Shown here piece after piece: positions 1-5,527 of a DNA stretch of 5,527 nucleotides. Position 1 is the first letter of the stretch. Each line of letters opens with the position of its first letter. The stretch is from Jatrophihabitans sp. (lineage in GTDB: Bacteria > Actinomycetota > Actinomycetes > Mycobacteriales > Jatrophihabitantaceae): positions 1 through 5,527 of the forward strand of contig SCQZ01000286.1 in assembly GCA_004299665.1 (NCBI GenBank), given 5' to 3'. The position numbers and the translations under genes are program-made. The notes under the pieces were generated by a model that saw only the letters and a program-made list of their open reading frames with translations, was not told where the DNA came from and searched no databases.

Positions 1-999
1 GCCGTGTTCCTGCTCGGGAACGCGTTCTTCGTCGGCGCCCAGTTCGCCCTGATCAGCGCCCGTCGCGATCAACTCGAACCGCTGGCCGACCGTCGCCGCG
101 CCGCGCGCGTGACCCTGGCACAGGTGCGCGCGCTGCCCCGTATGCTGGCCGGCTCGCAACTCGGGATCGCGGCGTGCTCGCTGGGGCTGGGCGCGGTGGC
201 CGAGCCCGCGTTCGCCGCTGTGCTGCGCGACCTGCTGCGTCCGTCCGGGTTGGCCGGTTCGCTGCTGCACCCGGTGGCGTTCGTGCTGGCGCTGGCGTTC
301 GTCTCCTTCTGCCACATGGTGCTCGGCGAGATGGTACCGAAGAACCTCGCGCTCGCCGACCCGGTGCGCGCCGCGCTCGCGCTCGGCCCGCCGATGGCGG
401 CGTGGGTGCGCGCGACGCGTCCGGTGCTGATCGCCGTCGGCGCGCTTGCCGACGGGATCGTGCGCCTCACCGGTGTCTCGGCCCGGGGCGAGCGCGCCGG
501 GGCCTACACCGCCACCGAACTCGGCGACCTGGTGTCCGAGTCGGCCGCCGAGGGGCTGCTGGACCGCGAGGAGCACCGCCGGTTGCAGGCAGCCTTGCGG
601 ATCGAGGCGACGACCGCGGCGGACCTGCTGACGCCGCTGGGGGCCATCGTGACCGTCGGCGCCGGCGTCACCGCCCGCGAGGTCGAGCGGCTGGTCGCCG
701 AGACGGGGCTGTCCCGGTTCCCGGTGCGCGCCGGGGACGACCTCACCGGCTACATCCACGCCAAGGACGTGCTGGCGGTCCCCGACGAGGAGGCCGACGA
801 CCCGCTGCCCGCACGGTTGCGGCGCGAGATGGTGACGGTCGCCGAGGACGCGCCCGTGGCCGGCGTGCTGGGCGCGATGCGCCGGTCCGGGACGCACCTG
901 GCCCGCGTACGGCGCGGCCGGCAGAGCCTGGGCATGGTCACCCTGGAGGCGGTGCTGCGCGCCGTCGTCGGGGCTCCGCGCCGACCCCCGCGTGCATAG
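1..999 (+). CDS. CNNM/CorC-family membrane protein (DUF21 + CBS pair), 5'-truncated
   Basis: The frame is open from the first base, so the true start lies upstream; a GTG at position 4 is an internal Val codon rather than a convincing start. Counting from the first codon, hydrophobic segments lie at about 2-19, 48-75, 86-108 and 119-155, forming a DUF21/CNNM transmembrane domain with the hallmark GEMVPKNLAL at 109-118. Two CBS-like units follow, at about 205-262 and 275-326. The protein ends directly after the second one, so there is no CorC_HlyC C-terminal domain. Family members act in the cytoplasmic membrane and several are linked to Mg2+/Co2+ export, often under the old label hemolysin; the substrate here is unknown. 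The first helix has FFVGAQFAL, where relatives usually have Glu in place of Gln14. The end of CBS2 (VTLEAVLRAVVG) lacks the usual acidic ELVGEI-like tail. Probably 10-20 N-terminal residues are missing. Confidence 0.9.
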   Translation, partial: AVFLLGNAFFVGAQFALISARRDQLEPLADRRRAARVTLAQVRALPRMLAGSQLGIAACSLGLGAVAEPAFAAVLRDLLRPSGLAGSLLHPVAFVLALAFVSFCHMVLGEMVPKNLALADPVRAALALGPPMAAWVRATRPVLIAVGALADGIVRLTGVSARGERAGAYTATELGDLVSESAAEGLLDREEHRRLQAALRIEATTAADLLTPLGAIVTVGAGVTAREVERLVAETGLSRFPVRAGDDLTGYIHAKDVLAVPDEEADDPLPARLRREMVTVAEDAPVAGVLGAMRRSGTHLARVRRGRQSLGMVTLEAVLRAVVGAPRRPPRA

Positions 1000-1028
1000 G
1001 TTTGCATGATGCTGCATAATGCTGCGCA
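991..1028 (+). promoter_or_regulatory. Putative tandem ARG boxes (ArgR operator)
   Basis: TGCAT occurs at 993, 1003 and 1013, and a degenerate TGCGC at 1023, so four copies start exactly 10 bp apart. An 18-bp ARG box has half-sites TG..T and A..CA with outer TG and CA at positions 3 and 16. With palindromic TGCA cores this puts the two cores 10 bp apart. The array therefore parses as box 1 at 991-1008 (CGTGCATAGGTTTGCATG) and box 2 at 1011-1028 (GCTGCATAATGCTGCGCA), separated by 2 bp. This resembles the paired boxes bound by ArgR hexamers. It lies directly at the argC start and covers the -10 element, as expected for arginine-dependent repression. Box 1 overlaps the last codons and stop of the upstream gene. 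The repeat is seen in the sequence; ArgR binding is inferred, and argR itself is not in the window. Confidence 0.65.
1015..1020 (+). promoter_or_regulatory. Probable -10 element of the arg operon promoter
   Basis: CATAAT matches the TATAAT consensus at five of six positions and is a rare AT-rich island in this GC-rich DNA. A start site about 7-8 bases downstream would fall at 1027-1028, on the A of the ATG chosen for argC. No good -35 is seen: 17 bp upstream is GTGCAT (992-997), and the better TTGCAT at 1002-1007 is only 7 bp away. A weak -35 is common in actinobacterial promoters. Position inside the ARG-box array supports a repressible promoter. Assigned by inspection only. Confidence 0.5.
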
Positions 1029-2041
1029 TGGCCTATCGCGTGGCAGTGGTCGGGGCGAGCGGGTACGCCGGAGCCGAGGTGCTCCGGCTGTGCGCCGCCC
1101 ATCCGGCGTTCGAGGTGGTCACCGCAACCGGGCACGGCAGCGCCGGGACGCGCGTGGGGGAACTGAGCCCCAACCTGCGCTCGGTCGCGGACCTGGTGCT
1201 CGCCCCGACCGTGCCCGAGGCGGTGGCCGGCGCCGAGGTGGTGTTCCTCGCCCTGCCGCACGGTGCTTCGGGGCCGTTCGCCGCGGCGCTGCCCGACCAC
1301 CAGCGGGTCGTGGACCTGGGGGCGGACCACCGGTTGGCCGATGCGGCCGCCTACGAGCGCTACTACGGCGGCCCGCACCCCGGGACCTGGATCTACGGCC
1401 TGCCCGAACTGCCAGGCCGCCGCGCCGTGATCGCGGCGGCCGGGCGGGTGGCCAACACCGGCTGCTACGCGGTGGCGGTGACACTGGCGCTCGCGCCACT
1501 GATCGCCGCCGGCCTCGCCGATCCGGACGACGTCGTCGTGGTGGCCGCGAGCGGGACCTCCGGTGCCGGCCGCGCCGCGAAGGCGAGCCTGCTGGCCAGC
1601 GAGGTCATGGGCGACCTGACCGGTTACAAGGTGGGCGCGCACCAGCACGTACCCGAGATCAAGGAGGCGACCGGCGCGCGGTCGCTGTCGCTGACCCCGG
1701 TGCTGGCGCCGATGCCGCGCGGCATCCTGGCGACCGTGACCGCCCGCCCGGCCGGCGCGGTGTCCCTCGAGGACGTGCGCGAGGCGCTGGCGGCGGCGTA
1801 CGACGGCGAGTCCTTCGTCCATCTCCTGCCGCCCGGGCAGCAACCGCGCACGGCCGCCACGGCGGGGTCGAACTCGGCACACCTGCAGGCCGCGATCGAC
1901 GTCGACTCCGGCCGCATCATCGTCACCTGCGCCATCGACAACCTCGGCAAGGGCGCCGCCGGGCAGGCGGTCCAGAACGCCAACCTGATGCTCGGGCTCG
2001 ACGAGACGACCGGCCTGGCGATCGACGGGACGGCGCCGTGA
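1028..2041 (+). CDS. argC: N-acetyl-gamma-glutamyl-phosphate reductase
   Basis: This enzyme performs the NADPH-dependent reduction of N-acetylglutamyl 5-phosphate to the semialdehyde, the third step of arginine synthesis, in the cytoplasm. The product is 337 residues if started at ATG 1028. Visible landmarks are the Rossmann nucleotide loop GASGYAG at 9-15, FLALPHG in the first domain, YGLPELPG, the catalytic cysteine Cys146 in [15 protein letters not shown] at 175-182, the His pair at 205 and 207 in GAHQHVPEI, and a C-terminal [18 protein letters not shown]. An in-frame ATG at 1019 would add only MLR. I prefer 1028 because 1019 lies within the probable -10 hexamer and no Shine-Dalgarno precedes either codon, which suggests a leaderless mRNA. 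The cysteine motif is unusual: most relatives have PGCYPT, while here it reads TGCYAV. First gene of the operon; its TGA overlaps the argJ start by 4 bases. Confidence 0.97.
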   Translation: MAYRVAVVGASGYAGAEVLRLCAAHPAFEVVTATGHGSAGTRVGELSPNLRSVADLVLAPTVPEAVAGAEVVFLALPHGASGPFAAALPDHQRVVDLGADHRLADAAAYERYYGGPHPGTWIYGLPELPGRRAVIAAAGRVANTGCYAVAVTLALAPLIAAGLADPDDVVVVAASGTSGAGRAAKASLLASEVMGDLTGYKVGAHQHVPEIKEATGARSLSLTPVLAPMPRGILATVTARPAGAVSLEDVREALAAAYDGESFVHLLPPGQQPRTAATAGSNSAHLQAAIDVDSGRIIVTCAIDNLGKGAAGQAVQNANLMLGLDETTGLAIDGTAP

Positions 2042-3192
2042 GCGTCACCGCCGCGCGCGGGTTCCGCGCCGCCGGGGTGGCGGCAGGGCTGAAGTCCACC
2101 GGCGGCCCGGACGTCGCGCTCGTCGTCAACGACGGGCCCTCGGTCGTCGCCGCGGGCGTGTTCACCACCAACCGGGTCCAGGCGGCGCCGGTCCTGTGGA
2201 GCCGTCAGGTGCTGGCCGGGGGTGGCGGGCTGCGCGCCGTCGTGCTGAACTCGGGCGGGGCCAACGCCTGCACCGGACCGGACGGCTTCGCGGACACCCA
2301 CCGCACCGCGGAACGCGTCGCGGCGCTGCTGGGCGTCGGGGCCGGCGAGGTCGCCGTTTGCTCGACGGGGCTGATCGGCGACCGGTTGCCGCTGCCGCGC
2401 CTGCTCGCCGGGGTCGACGCCGCGGTGGCGGCGCTGTCCGCGGCCGGCGGCGGTGCCGCGGCGGAGGCGATCCGCACCACCGACACCGTCGCCAAGCAGT
2501 CGGCGGTCACCCGCGGCGGCTGGACGATCGGGGGCATGGCCAAGGGCGCGGGCATGCTGGCCCCCTCCCTCGCGACGATGCTGTGCGTGATCACCACCGA
2601 CGCCGTGCTCGACGAGTTCACCGCCGACCAGGCACTGCGGGCGGCGAGCGCCGTCAGCTTCGACCGCATCGACGCCGACGGCTGCATGTCGACCAACGAC
2701 ACGGTGTTGCTGCTGGCCAGCGGCGCGGGCGGGGTCAGCCCGTCCCCGGACGAGTTCCGGTCGGCGCTCACCGAGGTCTGCGCGGACCTGGCCGGCCAGT
2801 TGATCGCGGACGCCGAGGGGGCGACCAAGCAGGTCCGCATCGACGTGCGGGGCGCGGCGTGCGAGACGGACGCCGTCGAGGTGGGGCGCGCGGTCGCGCG
2901 CAACAACCTGCTCAAGTGCGCGCTGTTCGGCAACGACCCGAACTGGGGCCGCGTGCTCGCGGCGGTCGGCACGACCCGTGCGGCTTTCGAGCCCGACGAC
3001 CTGGACGTCGCGATGAACGGCGTGCCGGTCTGTCGCGCAGGCGCCGCGGGGGAGGACCGCGCGCTGGTGGACCTGGCCGGGCGCGAGGTCACCATCGCGA
3101 TCGACCTGCATGCCGGCGACGCCGCGGCGACGGTCTGGACCACGGACCTGTCGCACGCGTACGTCGAGGAGAACTCGGCGTACGCGACGTGA
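2038..3192 (+). CDS. argJ: Glutamate N-acetyltransferase (ornithine acetyltransferase) ArgJ
   Basis: ArgJ transfers acetyl from N-acetylornithine to glutamate, releasing ornithine and regenerating acetylglutamate; some members also make acetylglutamate from acetyl-CoA. The 384-residue product has the ArgJ opening [17 protein letters not shown]. It also has the oxyanion-hole pair Thr110-Gly111 in CSTGLIG and the self-cleavage motif [14 protein letters not shown]. The precursor should cut itself before Thr180, giving alpha and beta chains with Thr180 as nucleophile. Glu260 (in AEGATKQV), Asn379 and Thr384 (in the C-terminal ENSAYAT) sit at the same distances from Thr180 as the active-site Glu, Asn and Ser of the M. 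tuberculosis enzyme as I recall its numbering. The start is GTG 2038, sharing GTGA with the argC stop; a weak GGGA lies 7 bases upstream. Coupled translation with argC is likely. Whether it is mono- or bifunctional cannot be told from sequence. Confidence 0.97.
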   Translation: MSVTAARGFRAAGVAAGLKSTGGPDVALVVNDGPSVVAAGVFTTNRVQAAPVLWSRQVLAGGGGLRAVVLNSGGANACTGPDGFADTHRTAERVAALLGVGAGEVAVCSTGLIGDRLPLPRLLAGVDAAVAALSAAGGGAAAEAIRTTDTVAKQSAVTRGGWTIGGMAKGAGMLAPSLATMLCVITTDAVLDEFTADQALRAASAVSFDRIDADGCMSTNDTVLLLASGAGGVSPSPDEFRSALTEVCADLAGQLIADAEGATKQVRIDVRGAACETDAVEVGRAVARNNLLKCALFGNDPNWGRVLAAVGTTRAAFEPDDLDVAMNGVPVCRAGAAGEDRALVDLAGREVTIAIDLHAGDAAATVWTTDLSHAYVEENSAYAT

Positions 3193-4135
3193 CACCGAGC
3201 GTGGCGAACGCGGGGCACCCGGCAGGGCGGTCGGTGCGGACCGCACCGGTCGGTCGCGAGCAGGCGCTGGAGAAGGCCGCGGTCCTGGTGGACGCGCTGC
3301 CCTGGCTGCGCGTGTTCCACGGCAAGATCGTCGTGGTCAAGTACGGCGGAAACGCCATGACCAGCCCGGAACTGCAGCGCGCCTTCGCCGAGGACATCGT
3401 CTTCTTGCGCTTCGCGGGCCTGCGCCCGGTCGTGGTCCACGGGGGCGGCCCGCAGATCACCGCGCAGTTCGCCAAACAGGGGCTGGTGTCCGAGTTCCGC
3501 GGGGGGTTGCGGGTCACCACCGACGAGGCGATGACCGTGGTGCGGATGGTGCTCACCGGCCAGGTGAACGGCGACATCGTGAACCTGCTCAACGATCACG
3601 GACCGTTCGCCGTCGGGCTCTCCGGCGAGGACGGCGGCCTGCTCACCGCCGAGAAGCGCTACGCGACGGTCGACGGCGCCTCCGTGGACATCGGGCAGGT
3701 CGGCGACGTCGTGGAGGTCGACCCGACAGTGGTCGACGCGCTGCTCGACGCCGGCAAGATCCCGGTGATCGCGACGGTGGCCCGGGGTGCGGACCAACTG
3801 TTCTACAACGTCAACGCCGACACCGCCGCCGCCGCGATCGCGGTCGGACTGGGTGCCGAGAAGCTCGTCATGCTCACCGACGTCGAGGGCCTCTACCCGG
3901 ACTGGCCGCGCAGTGCGCAGATCGTCAGCCAGATCGACGCGGACGAGCTCGCCGCGCTGCTGCCGAGGCTGTCCAGCGGGATGCTGCCCAAGATGGAGGC
4001 CTGCCTGCGCGCGGTCCGCGGCGGCGTGCCCCGCGCGCACGTGCTCGACGGCCGCGTCCCGCACGCGCTGCTGCTCGAGGTCTTCACCAGCGAGGGCATC
4101 GGCACGATGGTGCTCCCGAGCAACAAGGAGGAACG

Positions 4136-4139
<4 letters not shown>
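3189..4139 (+). CDS. argB: Acetylglutamate kinase, probably arginine-inhibited
   Basis: ArgB phosphorylates the gamma-carboxylate of N-acetylglutamate with ATP, usually the controlled step of the pathway. The 316-residue amino-acid-kinase protein shows KYGGNAM with Lys51, the substrate loop HGGGPQI at 84-90, GQVN at 124-127, YNVNADTAA with Asn207 and Asn209, LTDVEGLY, and Lys268 in GMLPKMEA. About residues 23-42 form a likely N-terminal helix before [10 protein letters not shown], and the C-terminal [19 protein letters not shown] leads to EGIGT. Both features mark arginine-sensitive hexameric acetylglutamate kinases, so feedback inhibition by arginine is inferred. The start is GTG 3189, overlapping the argJ stop by 4 bases. 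In-frame GTGs at 3201 and 3234 would give shorter proteins that still keep the core and, for 3234, most of the helix. No well-spaced ribosome site is seen, so coupling to argJ is likely. The N-terminus before residue 20 looks unstructured. Confidence 0.96.
4125..4131 (+). promoter_or_regulatory. Strong Shine-Dalgarno for argD
   Basis: AAGGAGG lies 4 bases before ATG 4136, inside the last codons of argB (it encodes part of NKEER). It is the best ribosome-binding match in the window. It supports ATG 4136 as the argD start and may allow argD to be translated partly independently of argB. Confidence 0.75.

Positions 4140-5527
<1,388 letters not shown>

Noticed and set aside
1002..1007. TTGCAT as a -35 element
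   Set aside because: It is only 7 bp from the CATAAT -10, and no -10-like hexamer occurs about 17 bp downstream of it. It fits better as an ARG-box half-site.
1006..2037. Upstream extension of the argJ frame to 1006, which would give a 728-residue protein
   Set aside because: The first ~344 codons are an Arg/Gly-rich shadow of argC. ArgJ homology begins exactly at GTG 2038 ([16 protein letters not shown]), giving the normal family length.
3166..3171. GAGGAG as the argB ribosome-binding site
   Set aside because: It is 17 bases before GTG 3189, too far, and no in-frame start codon lies closer to it.
2196..3188. Upstream extension of the argB frame to 2196
   Set aside because: This is a low-complexity shadow of argJ. 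Kinase homology starts after 3189, and the GTGA overlap provides a natural start.
1624..4064. Long antisense open frames (1624-3246 and 2205-4064 on the - strand, 540 and 619 codons)
   Set aside because: They lie opposite argC, argJ and argB, which carry complete family motifs. Their translations are low-complexity Arg/Ala/Gly/Pro-rich strings with no recognisable domain, the usual by-product of very high GC content.

Overview
The window is very GC-rich, with strong G/C at third codon positions, GTG starts and stop/start overlaps. Together with the gene order argC-argJ-argB-argD-argF, this points to a high-GC actinobacterium. The taxon cannot be narrowed further from the sequence alone.

Layout, all on the + strand and essentially without gaps. 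Positions 1-999 are the 3' part of a CNNM/CorC-type membrane protein (DUF21 plus a CBS pair), whose start lies outside the window. A 28-bp gap follows that holds, and overlaps, the apparent control region of an arginine operon. It carries a TGCA element repeated at exact 10-bp steps, read here as two adjacent ARG boxes, with a CATAAT -10 element inside it. Next come argC (1028-2041), argJ (2038-3192), argB (3189-4139), argD (4136-5317) and the start of argF (from 5317). Neighbouring genes overlap by 4, 4, 4 and 1 bases.

Together the genes encode conversion of N-acetylglutamate to citrulline. ArgB phosphorylates acetylglutamate, ArgC reduces the phosphate to the semialdehyde, and ArgD transaminates it to acetylornithine. 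ArgJ moves the acetyl group from acetylornithine back to glutamate, releasing ornithine, and ArgF carbamoylates ornithine. ArgJ makes this the acetyl-recycling version of the pathway. ArgB carries the N-terminal helix and C-terminal segment typical of arginine-inhibited enzymes, so control probably acts both on transcription (ArgR-type operator) and on enzyme activity.

The most notable anomaly is at the right-hand end. The last 37 bases (5491-5527) are the exact reverse complement of 5367-5403, inside the same argF gene, and the ArgF protein stops looking like ArgF exactly there. This looks like a fold-back chimera or assembly error at a contig end rather than biology. I found no previously undescribed system; the rest is a well-formed housekeeping arginine operon.
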